This document shows positions 33,465-43,211 of a stretch of DNA of 56,403 nucleotides, in pieces. Position numbers and translations under genes: made by a program. The notes under the pieces were generated by a model. It was not told where the DNA came from, did no database searches, and saw only the letters and a program-made list of their open reading frames with translations. This stretch comes from Acidobacteriia bacterium UBA6623 (lineage in GTDB: Bacteria > Acidobacteriota > Terriglobia > Bryobacterales > UBA6623). The number at the start of each line of letters is the position of its first letter. Positions within the stretch are counted from its first letter, which is position 1. The stretch is taken from the NCBI GenBank assembly GCA_002433055.1, contig DJHJ01000013.1:1-56403 (forward strand), given 5' to 3'.

Positions 33465-35186
33465 TCAGACTTCGAGGATGACTGGAATGATCAATGGCCT
33501 ACTCTCGGTTCGACGCCGTATATAACGTCGTAGATCTGCACGAATTTTTTCTTCCATAACTCCCCAGTCGGTTTTTTCCTCTTCGGAGGAGCCTTCGATC
33601 GTAAGGGCAACCGTGTCAGCTGCTCCGTCGAGCAGTTCAGGACTATCTTCACTGGTCACGAAACCGCGAGTGACAATTTCTGGACTGCTCTCCAGCTTTC
33701 CAGTATGGCGATTCAGCGCTACGATCGGTACTATAACGCCGAACTCTGACAAATGGCGTCGATCCCGAATCACGACTTCCTCCAGAATTTCATCACCCGT
33801 GCCAGAATCGATACATACACGACCTACTGGCACAGACTCCCGATGTCGTGCACCCTCTGAATCGATTTCCAGCACGTCCCCGCTTTCCAGTAGAAACGAT
33901 GCTTCGAGGCCGTTACTTTTCAAATGTTCGCTCAATTGCAAGTGGCGTGAAAGTTGCCGGTATTCACCATGTACCGGCACGAAATATTTTGGGCGCAGTA
34001 AGTTAAGTACCAATTTCAGCTCTTCTTCACTCGCATGACCTGAGACATGTATTGGCGGATTCATTGTGCCGTAGAGCACCTCTGCACCACGCCGAGTTAG
34101 ATGATCGACCATGCGGTAGATGGCCTTTTCGTTACCTGGAATTACCCGGGTGCTGAGGACAACCGTATCTCCTTCGTCGATTTGAGCGTGTCGGTGTTTG
34201 CCGACTGCCGCTCTGGAGAGTGCCGATAGTGGTTCTCCTTGACTCCCAGAAATGAGAAACGTTCTCTGTGATCGCGGCAGTTTCGCCATATCACCTGGAT
34301 TGATCAATAGCCCATTTGGGATGTTGAGTAGATTTAAGTCTTGAGCGAGTCCGCTGACCTCGGAAATACTTCTACCAACAAAAGCAATCTTGCGACCTGC
34401 TGCAGCTGATAGGTCGACAATTTGCTGAACGCGATGAATTGATGAAGAAAAACAGCTGAAGTAGAGCGAGTTGTTTGTTTGATGAAAAATCGCTTCTAGT
34501 CGTGGTCGTACTGCTTGTTCGGATGGTGTGAAACCAGGACGATTAACGTTGGTCGAATCTGACAGCAACAATAGTACCCCTTTTTGGGCGTAATCTGCGA
34601 GTGCATGAAGATCGAAGAGTTGTCCGTCAATTGGAGTTGGATCAATTTTAAAATCAGCGGTGTGAAGGATGACACCTAGAGGTGTTTTTATAGCTAGTGC
34701 CGCTGCGTCGGGTATGCTGTGGGTAACCCGGATTAGCTCTATCTCAAAGCATCCTAACGATATTTTGTCGCCCAGTTCCACTGTGTGAATCGTCGGTGGT
34801 TTGGGGAGGTCGTGCTCTTTGAGTTTCCGCCTGACCAAGGCACTAGTGAAGCGAGTTGCGTAAATCGGTAGGTCAAGCTGCGACAGTACGTATGGTGTAG
34901 CACCTATATGGTCTTCGTGGCCGTGAGTAAGAATTAACCCACGAATGTGTTTGCGATTTTCGACAAGATAAGTGATATCGGGTACTACTAAGTCTACGCC
35001 CAATAATTCTACGCCAGGAAATAAAGATCCGGCATCGATTACTATCAAGTCATCCCCACAGCGTAGGGCCATCATGTTCATGCCGAACTCGCCTAGTCCT
35101 CCGAGTGGGATAATCTGCAGTTTTTGATCTGTCAGTGGGTGAAATCCTCCTATAGTCAGCCTACCATCAGGAACCCTAGTAGCCAC
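33465..35186 (-). CDS. rnj: Ribonuclease J
   Basis: A 573-residue metallo-beta-lactamase/beta-CASP RNase with 5' exonuclease and endonuclease activities in RNA decay and maturation. The zinc motif HGHEDHIG is at 88-95. Further family motifs are HTADFKIDPTPIDGQLFDLH, LLSDSTNVNRPGFTPSE, FSSSIHRVQQIVDLSAAAGR, VHGEYRQLSRHLQLSEHLKS and HVSGHASEEELK. The gene starts with GTG at 35186. Length is typical. It is flanked by a 54-base gap to the upstream desulfurase-like gene on the same strand. Confidence 0.96.
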   Translation of the reverse strand: MATRVPDGRLTIGGFHPLTDQKLQIIPLGGLGEFGMNMMALRCGDDLIVIDAGSLFPGVELLGVDLVVPDITYLVENRKHIRGLILTHGHEDHIGATPYVLSQLDLPIYATRFTSALVRRKLKEHDLPKPPTIHTVELGDKISLGCFEIELIRVTHSIPDAAALAIKTPLGVILHTADFKIDPTPIDGQLFDLHALADYAQKGVLLLLSDSTNVNRPGFTPSEQAVRPRLEAIFHQTNNSLYFSCFSSSIHRVQQIVDLSAAAGRKIAFVGRSISEVSGLAQDLNLLNIPNGLLINPGDMAKLPRSQRTFLISGSQGEPLSALSRAAVGKHRHAQIDEGDTVVLSTRVIPGNEKAIYRMVDHLTRRGAEVLYGTMNPPIHVSGHASEEELKLVLNLLRPKYFVPVHGEYRQLSRHLQLSEHLKSNGLEASFLLESGDVLEIDSEGARHRESVPVGRVCIDSGTGDEILEEVVIRDRRHLSEFGVIVPIVALNRHTGKLESSPEIVTRGFVTSEDSPELLDGAADTVALTIEGSSEEEKTDWGVMEEKIRADLRRYIRRRTESRPLIIPVILEV

Positions 35187-35240
35187 TTTGTTATGTGGTT
35201 TTTTAGGTTCAATAGCTCACACCTCTAGCGGACTAAACCT

Positions 35241-36506
35241 TTACTTTATCTGGTTTCCTAGTGTCTCAAGCAGCCGATCGATTTCGTAAGCCGTGTTGTA
35301 GTGTACTAGGCCAATCCGCACCATGCCTCCGGTTGGTTCCACTCCAAGTTGCTCACTCAGACTTAGGGCGTAGTAATTGCCATCCCATACGAAAAAGCCC
35401 TCTTGGCCTAATATCTCTGCCACGTCTCGTGGAGCCTTGGTCGCAATACGTATTGAAACTGTTGGTACTCGGTGTGTGAATTGTTCAAAGTCCTTGATTC
35501 CATAAAACGTCAAGCCATTGATATCGAGAAGGCCTTTAACGAGTTGTTTCGCTAGTTTGTGTTCGTACTGTCGAATTGCTTGCATACCACTGATCAAGGA
35601 GATGCGACGTTCTGATTCATGTGGGTATTCCTTGGGAATCTCTGCTCCGTATGATCGACCAACATCGGCCAGATAATCGACGGCGGCGATAAATCCGGCT
35701 AGCCCTTCATGATTTTGTGTTCCAGTTTCCCAGCGATCGGGAGTATTGTCTGAGGCTGGTCGTACTTTGTAGGGGAGAAATCGTTGCATGTGATCTTTCT
35801 TGCCGTAAACCAAGCCAACATGTGGCCCAAAGAATTTGTATGCTGAGCAGGCCAGAAAGTCACAATCAAGTTTTTTTACATCAATTAATCCGTGAGGTGC
35901 GTAGTGTACTGCATCCACGTAAACCAATGCTCCAACCTTGTGTGCAGCCCGAATGATACAGTCGATGTCGTTGATTGACCCGACTGAGTTAGAAGCCATT
36001 CCGATCGCCACCAGTTTTGTTTTGGGGCACAGTAGTTCAAGTAGCGCTTGGGTGTTTAGTACACAGTTTTCTTTACAGATTGGCGCAACTCTGATGATTG
36101 CTCCATGTTCTTCTAAGGCTTGCCATGGAGCGATGTTGGCGTCGTGGTCGAGATCTGTAACGATAATTTCGTCGCCTACCTTGATCTCACGACCGATAGC
36201 CCGACTAATCGCGAAGGTCAGAGATGTCATATTGGCTCCGAATGCTACTTCGTCCGGAGTGCAACCCAGTAAGTCCGCTGCCGCACTGCGGGCTTCATGG
36301 ATTATCCGCTCAGTTCTTATACTGGTGGCGAAGGCGCCATGCGTGTTGGCGTTCGAGAAAGCCAAATATTCCGACATGGCATTAATTACACGTTGTGGAA
36401 CTTGAGTTCCACCTGGAGCGTCGAGAAAAACTGCGGGTTTACCGTTAACGTGTTGAGTGAGAGCAGGAAACTGTGTTCGTAGAGAATTAGAATCAAATGG
36501 GGACAT
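35241..36506 (-). CDS. Cysteine desulfurase-like class V aminotransferase (VC1184 type)
   Basis: A 421-residue PLP enzyme. The PLP lysine is in CSAYKFFGPHVGLVYGK, and the fold shows VFLDAPGGTQVP, NANTHGAFATS, FGANMTSLTFAISRAI and VDAVHYAPHGLIDVKKLDCD. These match the cysteine desulfurase-like VC1184 subfamily rather than IscS or SufS; no Fe-S scaffold genes are nearby. Activity on cysteine is not proved for the subfamily. I chose ATG 36506 because the first 41 residues of the longer frame (to 36629) have no family match. It is divergent from the hydroxyacid dehydrogenase gene. Confidence 0.85.
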   Translation of the reverse strand: MSPFDSNSLRTQFPALTQHVNGKPAVFLDAPGGTQVPQRVINAMSEYLAFSNANTHGAFATSIRTERIIHEARSAAADLLGCTPDEVAFGANMTSLTFAISRAIGREIKVGDEIIVTDLDHDANIAPWQALEEHGAIIRVAPICKENCVLNTQALLELLCPKTKLVAIGMASNSVGSINDIDCIIRAAHKVGALVYVDAVHYAPHGLIDVKKLDCDFLACSAYKFFGPHVGLVYGKKDHMQRFLPYKVRPASDNTPDRWETGTQNHEGLAGFIAAVDYLADVGRSYGAEIPKEYPHESERRISLISGMQAIRQYEHKLAKQLVKGLLDINGLTFYGIKDFEQFTHRVPTVSIRIATKAPRDVAEILGQEGFFVWDGNYYALSLSEQLGVEPTGGMVRIGLVHYNTAYEIDRLLETLGNQIK

Positions 36507-36713
36507 GGTTACATGGATTCTTGTGCGATGAGATGTTATTTCGAGATCGTTGATGGTCGGCCCATTGTAACCTGGTCGGTGAATCGTTAAATGATTTCCG
36601 GGTGATATCGCCTGGTGAAGACTTACCACTTCTCATGTGAGCTGACTTTGCAACGCTTCAATAGGGTCTCTGCTAAACTACCCAGTCCATAGGATTGTTA
36701 TCAGGTTGCTGAC

Positions 36714-37679
36714 ATGTCTGTAGTTCCCGACACAACCAGTCGCTTTACTGTTATCGCTGACGGGCCACTAGATTCGGTGGTTATGGGTCTTCTTGGTGAT
36801 CAGATTGATCTTCTCCCTTGGCAAGCCGCTATTGAAGGCACTGATGATCAAGTTGATGGTATTTACACTTATGGTCATCCGCAACTAAACGGCGAGATGC
36901 TGGATCGTATTGCAGGCACCAAAGTAATAAGCAATTACGGAGTAGGCGTTGATCATATTAACGTCGCGGATGCGGTGACACGCTCCATCCCTGTCGGGAA
37001 CACCCCGGGTATCCTCGACGGTGCGACAGCAGATATGGCGATGGCATTACTTTTATCTGCTGCACGTCGTGTTATAGAAGGCGACCGCTACGCTCGCTCT
37101 GCGGAGTTTCTCCGCTATGATCCTGGTTTTATGCTCGGGCGTGAGGTTCACCACAGCGTGCTCGGCATCATTGGTATGGGATCGATAGGGAGTGAGGTTG
37201 CACGTCGTGCACGGGCGTTTGATATGAAAGTTCTCTACCACAACCGTCATCCCCGCGAGGACGTTGCGCGTTCTTTCGAAGCGACCTACGTTTCTCTGAA
37301 AGTGCTACTTGAGCGGTCCGATTTTGTGATGTTGTGCTGTCCACTCACCGAAAATACATATCGGCTCATTGATGCCGAAGCGCTCACACACATGAAACGA
37401 ACGGCGTTCCTAATCAATGTTGCTCGTGGTCCTATCGTTGACACTACGGCTATCTATCATGCTCTACGTGATCGCCGTATTGAAGGGGCAGCATTTGATG
37501 TAACCGATCCCGAACCATTACCTCGTGATCACCCGATACTGCAACTCGACAATTTGACGATTGTGCCTCACCTCGGAAGCGCTACGGTCGAGACACGTCA
37601 AAAAATGTCTGAGATATCAGTTGCCAACCTGAAAGCTGGCATGCGTGGCGAGCCTCTACTGTATGAAGTCAAACCGTAG
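36714..37679 (+). CDS. D-isomer-specific 2-hydroxyacid dehydrogenase
   Basis: A 321-residue NAD(P)-dependent enzyme that interconverts 2-oxoacids and D-2-hydroxyacids; glyoxylate/hydroxypyruvate reductase is a common activity. The Rossmann motif is GIIGMGSIGSEVARR (Gly-rich loop about 154-159). The catalytic set is visible: Arg in NVARGPIVDTTAI, Glu in DVTDPEPLPRDHP and His in VPHLGSATVETR. Substrate-loop GVGVDHINV and GNTPGILDGATADMAMALLL are typical. It converges with a haloacid dehalogenase gene 49 bases downstream. Confidence 0.92.
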   Translation: MSVVPDTTSRFTVIADGPLDSVVMGLLGDQIDLLPWQAAIEGTDDQVDGIYTYGHPQLNGEMLDRIAGTKVISNYGVGVDHINVADAVTRSIPVGNTPGILDGATADMAMALLLSAARRVIEGDRYARSAEFLRYDPGFMLGREVHHSVLGIIGMGSIGSEVARRARAFDMKVLYHNRHPREDVARSFEATYVSLKVLLERSDFVMLCCPLTENTYRLIDAEALTHMKRTAFLINVARGPIVDTTAIYHALRDRRIEGAAFDVTDPEPLPRDHPILQLDNLTIVPHLGSATVETRQKMSEISVANLKAGMRGEPLLYEVKP

Positions 37680-37728
37680 ATTGCTTCTGCATTCCATGCA
37701 TAAGACATCAGTTAAATTGGTCTGTTGG

Positions 37729-38433
37729 CTATTGAAGTAACTCATCAGCCAATTCAATGAAATTACTTACAGTCAGATCGGGCCTGAGTGATGATTCTTC
37801 GTAAGGAAGCTCATAGCGTTGAATGTAGGCTCCGCGGAAACCACAGGCGCGGGCGCCCATGACATCAAATGCATGAGAGGCCACCATCATGATCTGGTCG
37901 GGTTCGCGGTTTAAGGTTTTGGCCGCATAGCGATACACGGATGGATGTGGCTTGAAGCGCCCCACCGCATCTGCCGATAGAGCGGCTTCAAAATGAACAG
38001 GAATGTTGTTGCTTACTAGGTGTTCTACTAGGGAGGTATTGCCGTTCGACAAAGCAACCAGTTGGAAACGCTTCGCCAGACGATTCAGTCCCAATACGGC
38101 GTCATCAAAGGGTTTTAACTGTTCGAAAGTCCTCATCAGTTTGAGAGTTTCTTCAGGTTCGACTGTAAGTTGTTGCTGTCGAAGTGTGTACAGAAGTGCC
38201 CGTCGCGCGACTTCCAAATATCCGCTGTGTCCCAGCATCACTATGGTGTCTTGATACTGTTCAATTCTTTGACGAGATCTCCATAACTGCCAAAATTGGG
38301 CTCCACTGATCTTTGCCTGTCGATTTTCCAGAAAGTTTTCAACCGTGGGCACAATACCACTGCTGAGATCGAGGATGGTCCCAAAAACATCAAACGTAAG
38401 AGTGTTAATTTTTGTTAGTGTACTTGTACTCAT
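37729..38433 (-). CDS. Haloacid dehalogenase type II-like hydrolase
   Basis: A 234-residue HAD-superfamily enzyme. The nucleophile is Asp15 in TFDVFGTILDL. Motif II is ALSNGNTSLVEH, the motif III Lys is in GRFKPHPSVYRYA, and motif IV is VASHAFDVMGARACGFRGAY. This set matches L-2-haloacid dehalogenase (type II) rather than phosphatases. The enzyme would hydrolyse short 2-haloacids to D-2-hydroxyacids, which the neighbouring dehydrogenase could oxidise, though the genes face each other. Many members are uncharacterised, so real substrate is open. Confidence 0.85.
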   Translation of the reverse strand: MSTSTLTKINTLTFDVFGTILDLSSGIVPTVENFLENRQAKISGAQFWQLWRSRQRIEQYQDTIVMLGHSGYLEVARRALLYTLRQQQLTVEPEETLKLMRTFEQLKPFDDAVLGLNRLAKRFQLVALSNGNTSLVEHLVSNNIPVHFEAALSADAVGRFKPHPSVYRYAAKTLNREPDQIMMVASHAFDVMGARACGFRGAYIQRYELPYEESSLRPDLTVSNFIELADELLQ

Positions 38434-38594
38434 CGTCAGCCTGGTGAGGTCCAGCCTAAATCTATTTGACTAAAATTACCCCTCTACGATCTTAGTAGTT
38501 TAGCTATTTTTGAGCGGCAAATTATTTAGCTGTGTCTGAGATCACATTCGGTGTTTGCAGTATGCTGCACGGTGTTGAGTTCTACAATGAAACG

Positions 38595-39095
38595 ATGTTG
38601 CGTGATCCAAGCTTGGTGCCGCTTTCGCGTCAGCACCACCACGCTCTTGTTCTATGCGTTCTTATCGATCGACATTTGAAAACTCAGACGCCTGCTCCTG
38701 CCGTTTGTAATGAGTTACATCGGCAACTCGCTGCGATTGTCGAGGTGGAACTACTGCATCACTTCGAGGTGGAGGAAAATATCTTGTTTCCTGTAGCCCG
38801 TGATGTGATTGACTCTCCAAAGGTTATTGATGATTTGGTAACGCAACACCGCGAGATCGAGGAATTAGCTTCCCGTATTGAAAGGACGTCGGGCGAGCCT
38901 CAGATTATTTTATTGCGAGAGTTTGGCGACTTGTTGAGAAAACACATTCGTACCGAGGAAGGAGATCTTTTTCAAGAAATCCAGGACAAGCTTTCTGTCG
39001 ACCAGTTGGCAGACATTGGACGAAAGATTGATGAAACCTTACGTAAAACTTGTCCAATGACGGGAAGGTTACCTTGGGAAGAGGACAGACAATAA
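38595..39095 (+). CDS. Hemerythrin/HHE-domain protein
   Basis: A 166-residue four-helix protein. Predicted di-iron ligands are the His cluster in SRQHHHALVLC, HHFEVEENILFPVA (His and Glu), TQHREIEELAS and HIRTEEGDLFQEIQ. Such proteins bind O2, NO or store/repair iron sites. I chose ATG 38595 (MLRDPSLVPLSRQ), the usual family N-terminus; ATG 38562 or GTG 38532 would add 11-21 residues. It is divergent from the dehalogenase gene and convergent with the mutarotase-like gene. Confidence 0.85.
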   Translation: MLRDPSLVPLSRQHHHALVLCVLIDRHLKTQTPAPAVCNELHRQLAAIVEVELLHHFEVEENILFPVARDVIDSPKVIDDLVTQHREIEELASRIERTSGEPQIILLREFGDLLRKHIRTEEGDLFQEIQDKLSVDQLADIGRKIDETLRKTCPMTGRLPWEEDRQ

Positions 39096-39141
39096 TCGCT
39101 CAGAAATGGCAGCTGGAAATAAGATTAGAAGCACAGGAAAG

Positions 39142-40227
39142 TCAGATCCGCACCTCGAATCCATCGTCGCCTTTAACGATATCCCCATCCCAGCTAACTG
39201 CTTCAACTGGGTGGCTTGACTTGGCAATAAAGAGACAGTATTCCACTGACACTTTTGAGCGTGCCGGAATCCAGCGGTAACATCTCTCTCCAAAGAGTGT
39301 GCCTCTGTCGATCATTTTCCGTCGCGACTCTGGCATCGGTGATGCTCCGAACTCAATGCCTCGTGTTAGTGTGCGCCCATTCCATGGTGCATGGGTGCGG
39401 TTGTGATTTTCTTCCCAAAGGCCGATCCAAGGAAAATCGCTTCTCTTCCAAACATAGCCGAAGACAGTTTCGGAGCTTGGATTGTAGGCAGTAAAGTAGG
39501 CTTGTTCGAGAGAAGGGTTCATTAATTGTGTACTGAATGCGCCTGAAACGTCCTTTTCTGTAGTGTTGCGAAGATCTGTAAGACCGCCCCGGGCGAGTGG
39601 CGCCATGGGCCAGTGGAACTCGGCAGCGGTTTTGAGTCGATCTTCTGCAACCGCGAACTTCTCTTCCAAGACTTTAGAAGAAGTTGCTGGCATGCGTATT
39701 ACTGTTTTACCCCTCTCCAAGAAGGGTGGCCCAAGTGTTACGTGTTCGGTCCATCCGACAGCACGGTCGATACCCCGCAGGTTCTCGGCCGTTTCAGTCA
39801 CCACAATACCTTGGGCTTTAGGTGCCAATTTCAGGACACGCTCTATTCTCATTTCTGCTTGAGGGAGCTCTGCAGTGGCAATCAACTTGCCAGGCTGTTG
39901 TTCAGTTTTCCAGTTCACTATTGAAGCTTCCCCGTGAACAGTAAGTCCTGATGAAGCTTCTTCGTCGGATGGTGGCCCAAAGTAGTCGAAACACAAGTTA
40001 TGACCCACGATTCCGGACAACAATTGAGCTTCCGGTCCGTGGCCATATTCTGTATGTTCAGTGGGGTTGTAGTCCACTGGGTCAATCGTTTTCCAGGGAG
40101 GAAGCCACAATGGGTTAACAGCATTAGATTTAAGAACCAATTCTGCTATATGTCCTCCACCCGGGAGCAGTGTCAAATAGATTTCTTCGTTTTGCAGTTG
40201 TACGGTAAGTCGATGGTTGAGTGACAT
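39142..40227 (-). CDS. Galactose-mutarotase-fold protein, unassigned family
   Basis: A 361-residue protein whose pattern fits the aldose-1-epimerase (beta-sandwich) superfamily: LTLLPGGGHIAELVLKS at the start, LSGIVGHNLCFDYFGPPSD, GLTVHGEASIVNWK, MRIERVLKLAPKAQGIVVTE, VGWTEHVTLGPPFLERG, and IGLWEENHNRTHAPWNGRTL near the end. His and Glu residues in GWTEHV and in HGEA could be sugar-binding or catalytic. No signal peptide is seen. The sugar or other ligand is unknown. AAGG lies about 10 bases before the ATG. Confidence 0.6.
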   Translation of the reverse strand: MSLNHRLTVQLQNEEIYLTLLPGGGHIAELVLKSNAVNPLWLPPWKTIDPVDYNPTEHTEYGHGPEAQLLSGIVGHNLCFDYFGPPSDEEASSGLTVHGEASIVNWKTEQQPGKLIATAELPQAEMRIERVLKLAPKAQGIVVTETAENLRGIDRAVGWTEHVTLGPPFLERGKTVIRMPATSSKVLEEKFAVAEDRLKTAAEFHWPMAPLARGGLTDLRNTTEKDVSGAFSTQLMNPSLEQAYFTAYNPSSETVFGYVWKRSDFPWIGLWEENHNRTHAPWNGRTLTRGIEFGASPMPESRRKMIDRGTLFGERCYRWIPARSKVSVEYCLFIAKSSHPVEAVSWDGDIVKGDDGFEVRI

Positions 40228-40487
40228 ATAAAACCAGCCTTAAATCAAAGGATCCTAAGTGTCTCCGATGTGGCTAATAGCAGCCTGGACGAAGGCAGAA
40301 TAGCACGCATTAGAGGTAAAGCCAAAACGAACACAATTTGGTCTAGGGTATATTTTTGGATATGAGTAATATCCGACCACTTGGAAACACGACCAGGTAG
40401 TTGCTAGAATGGTCCACTTAATTACTCTTGGCGCAACGCATTAGCTTGTGTACGCGCTGCGTTTCTCACGGAGGAGCATAATTCTCT
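40228..40487. promoter_or_regulatory. Divergent region upstream of the cytochrome oxidase operon
   Basis: A 260-base gap between the mutarotase-like gene and coxB. It holds a perfect dyad GGATAT-GAGTA-ATATCC (40358-40374), a candidate operator about 115 bases before coxB, and a strong Shine-Dalgarno (GGAGGAG) before the coxB ATG. I cannot name the regulator. Confidence 0.4.
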
Positions 40488-41303
40488 ATGGCACTGCTTT
40501 TGGCGGTCCTCATATGGATCGTGGCTGTCGGTCTGGCTTATCCTTTCATCGTAGACACCTGGCCCTTGCCGGATACGATCACTGAGCACGCTAGACAGGT
40601 GGATGCTCAGTACCGCCTGACGCTTTGGGTAACGGGCATAATTTTTCTACTAGCTCAGTTAGCTCTTGGTTACGCTGTTTTTAAATTTGGCAGGAATCGA
40701 CCGGGAGCAGCTGCACATGTCCGCGGCAATGAACGCTGGGAAATTCTGTGGACTACAGCGGCCACAGTGCTATTTGTTGGGCTAACCTTCATGGGATACA
40801 CTGTGTGGGCTGAGGCACGTTTTACAGAATCTGCTAATCGTGCCCCGGACGAAGATCGAACTATTGTAGAGGTTGTGGGTCAGCAGTTCGTATGGAATAT
40901 GCGCTATCCGGGTGCGGACGGTAAATTCGGTCCTACCAAGATAGAACTGGTAGATGATGCACTGGGGAACCCTCTTGGTGTAGATCGCGACCATCCCGAC
41001 GGCAAGGATGATATCGTCGTTCCTCGAATGGCTGTCCCCGTGAACCGTCAAGTGGAATTGCAACTCAAGAGCAAGGATGTGTTACACAATTACTTCGTGC
41101 CCGAGTTACGCATCAAACTTGATACGGTGCCGGGTATTACGGGTACGCTTCGCTTTACGCCCGACAAGATAGGCACATATGAGATTGTCTGCTCGGAGCT
41201 TTGCGGATTGGGTCACTATAAGATGCGCAGCTTTCTTGAAGTTAAGACGCAAGAGGATTACGACCAGTGGCTTGTTGCACAGGCTGAATTCTTAGAACAG
41301 TAA
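40488..41303 (+). CDS. coxB: Cytochrome c oxidase subunit II (CuA-containing)
   Basis: A 271-residue subunit with membrane helices near the N-terminus and a periplasmic cupredoxin domain. The CuA ligands are all present: His200 (LHNYFVPELRIK) and Cys235, Glu237, Cys239, His243 and Met246 in CSELCGLGHYKM. This marks a true cytochrome c oxidase rather than a quinol oxidase. VVGQQFVWNMRYPG precedes the domain. No C-terminal cytochrome c fusion is present. First gene of a five- or six-gene cox operon; coxA follows after 104 bases. Confidence 0.96.
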   Translation: MALLLAVLIWIVAVGLAYPFIVDTWPLPDTITEHARQVDAQYRLTLWVTGIIFLLAQLALGYAVFKFGRNRPGAAAHVRGNERWEILWTTAATVLFVGLTFMGYTVWAEARFTESANRAPDEDRTIVEVVGQQFVWNMRYPGADGKFGPTKIELVDDALGNPLGVDRDHPDGKDDIVVPRMAVPVNRQVELQLKSKDVLHNYFVPELRIKLDTVPGITGTLRFTPDKIGTYEIVCSELCGLGHYKMRSFLEVKTQEDYDQWLVAQAEFLEQ

Positions 41304-41407
41304 ACGACTGAAGAAAGGTCCGCGTAATGCTGGTGATGTGGATCTGAACAATCGGGCCTAGAGAGTTTGATAATAGGGATATTGGCTTTTGTAGAGAGAA
41401 AGACCTT

Positions 41408-43207
41408 ATGGCAACTGAAGTAGCGGAACACCTTGAAGTGCATCGGCACCCTGAACCGACCAATTTCTGGACGAAATACATTTTCAGTATCGACCACAAG
41501 GTGATTGGTATTCAGTACATCATTTTGGCAATCGTTGCTGTTTTTGTGGGCATGGCATTGTCCCTATTGGTTCGACTGCGGCTAGTCTGGCCCGACAAAC
41601 CGATCGAGATCCTGGGAACCTTGTTTCCAGTGGGAGCACCAGAAGGAGTGATGACACCAGAGTTCTATTTAGCCATGCTGACGATGCATGGCACGATGAT
41701 GGTTTTCATGGTTCTGACCACCGCACCTCAGGGAGGTTTTGGAAACTATATCTTGCCAATACAAATTGGCGCAGCTGATATGGCCTTCCCAACGCTCAAC
41801 ATGTTGTCCTTCTGGACAACTTTTGTGTCTTTTGTGACACTATGCGCCGCATTTTTTGTTCAAGGAGGAGCACCAATAGCTGGGTGGACTGCATACCCCC
41901 CGTTGAGTGCCCTCGATGAAGCAACGATTGGTGGTTACGGCCAAGATCTCTGGCTGCTCAGTATTGCCTTTTTCTGTATTGGATCTCTTCTTGGTGCACT
42001 GAATTTCATTGTGACGACACTGCAGCTTCGGGCGAAAGGTCTCACGATGATGCGCTTGCCTCTGACCGTTTGGACTTGGTTCGTTACGGCGATCTTAGGC
42101 CTGCTTGCATTCGGTGTACTCCTTTCTGCAGGAGTTCTGCTACTGATGGATCGACTGGGAGGGACGAGTTTCTTTATTCCGGGAGGCTTGTTGGTTAACG
42201 ACATCCCAATAGATCACACTGGTGGCTCTCCGATTCTTTGGCAGCATCTGTTTTGGTTTTTTGGTCACCCAGAGGTTTACATTGCGATTTTACCTGGGAT
42301 GGGGGTTACCTCACATATTCTGGCAACGTTTGCACGTAAACCCGTGTTTGGATACAAGGCCATGGTCTATGCGGTTGTTGCGATTGGTGCACTTGGATTT
42401 GTGGTTTGGGGACACCACATGTTCGTTAGTGGGATGAGTCCATACTCCGGCTTTGTATTCTCGGTGTTGACGATGTGTATTGGAGTACCCTCGGCCATTA
42501 AGACATTCAATTGGATTGGCACCTTATGGGGAGGGAAAATTCGTTTTACGACTCCCATGCTCTATTCAATCGGGTTCGTTTCTCTATTTGTGACCGGAGG
42601 GATCAGTGGTATTTTCTTGGGGCAGCCGTCGGTGGATCTGTTCTTTCACGATACCTATTTCGTAGTTGCTCACTTTCATCTGATCATGGGAGTGGCAGCA
42701 ATTTTTGGAATGTTTGCAGGGGTGGCTTTTTGGTTCCCGAAATTCTTTGGCCGTATGATGAGCGAAGGGATGGGGAAGGTGCACTTTTGGCTGACCTTTC
42801 TTGGAGTCTATGCGATCTTCGGCCCGATGCATTATTTGGGTGTAATCGCCCATCCGCGGAGATATGCGGAAACGACGTCCGTTGATTACCTCGGTGCGGC
42901 TGGCGCTAATGAAATTCATTACTTCGTCACGATGGCCGCGATGATTACTGTAACCGTGCAGTGTCTTTTCCTGATCAATGTGGTTTGGAGTCTTTTCAAG
43001 GGTAAACGAGTGACCTCGGACAATCCTTGGGAAGCAACAACACTTGAATGGGTGACGGCAACACCGCCAGCCCACGATAACTTTGAAGGTAGGATTCCAA
43101 CCGTTAACCACGGACCCTATGAGTTTAGTGTCCCCGGTGCGCCGCGTGATTATGTGATGCAATGTAATGCACCTGACGCAGCACCTGCGAGGAAGTCTGG
43201 CGAATAA
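41408..43207 (+). CDS. coxA: Cytochrome c oxidase subunit I
   Basis: A 599-residue 12-helix catalytic subunit (heme a, heme a3 and CuB). Ligands visible are His94 (TMHGTMMVFM) for heme a, His287 with cross-link partner Tyr291 in HPEVY, His336-His337 (GHHMFVSGM) for CuB, His422 for heme a3 and His424 for heme a in HDTYFVVAHFHLIMG. The HPEVY Tyr indicates an A-type oxidase. It reduces O2 to water and pumps protons. Between coxB and the subunit III genes, in an operon. Confidence 0.97.
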   Translation: MATEVAEHLEVHRHPEPTNFWTKYIFSIDHKVIGIQYIILAIVAVFVGMALSLLVRLRLVWPDKPIEILGTLFPVGAPEGVMTPEFYLAMLTMHGTMMVFMVLTTAPQGGFGNYILPIQIGAADMAFPTLNMLSFWTTFVSFVTLCAAFFVQGGAPIAGWTAYPPLSALDEATIGGYGQDLWLLSIAFFCIGSLLGALNFIVTTLQLRAKGLTMMRLPLTVWTWFVTAILGLLAFGVLLSAGVLLLMDRLGGTSFFIPGGLLVNDIPIDHTGGSPILWQHLFWFFGHPEVYIAILPGMGVTSHILATFARKPVFGYKAMVYAVVAIGALGFVVWGHHMFVSGMSPYSGFVFSVLTMCIGVPSAIKTFNWIGTLWGGKIRFTTPMLYSIGFVSLFVTGGISGIFLGQPSVDLFFHDTYFVVAHFHLIMGVAAIFGMFAGVAFWFPKFFGRMMSEGMGKVHFWLTFLGVYAIFGPMHYLGVIAHPRRYAETTSVDYLGAAGANEIHYFVTMAAMITVTVQCLFLINVVWSLFKGKRVTSDNPWEATTLEWVTATPPAHDNFEGRIPTVNHGPYEFSVPGAPRDYVMQCNAPDAAPARKSGE

Positions 43208-43211
43208 GGCT

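Noticed and set aside
33351..33533. 60-codon plus-strand frame
   Set aside because: Overlaps the 3' end of RNase J and an inverted repeat; no family resemblance.
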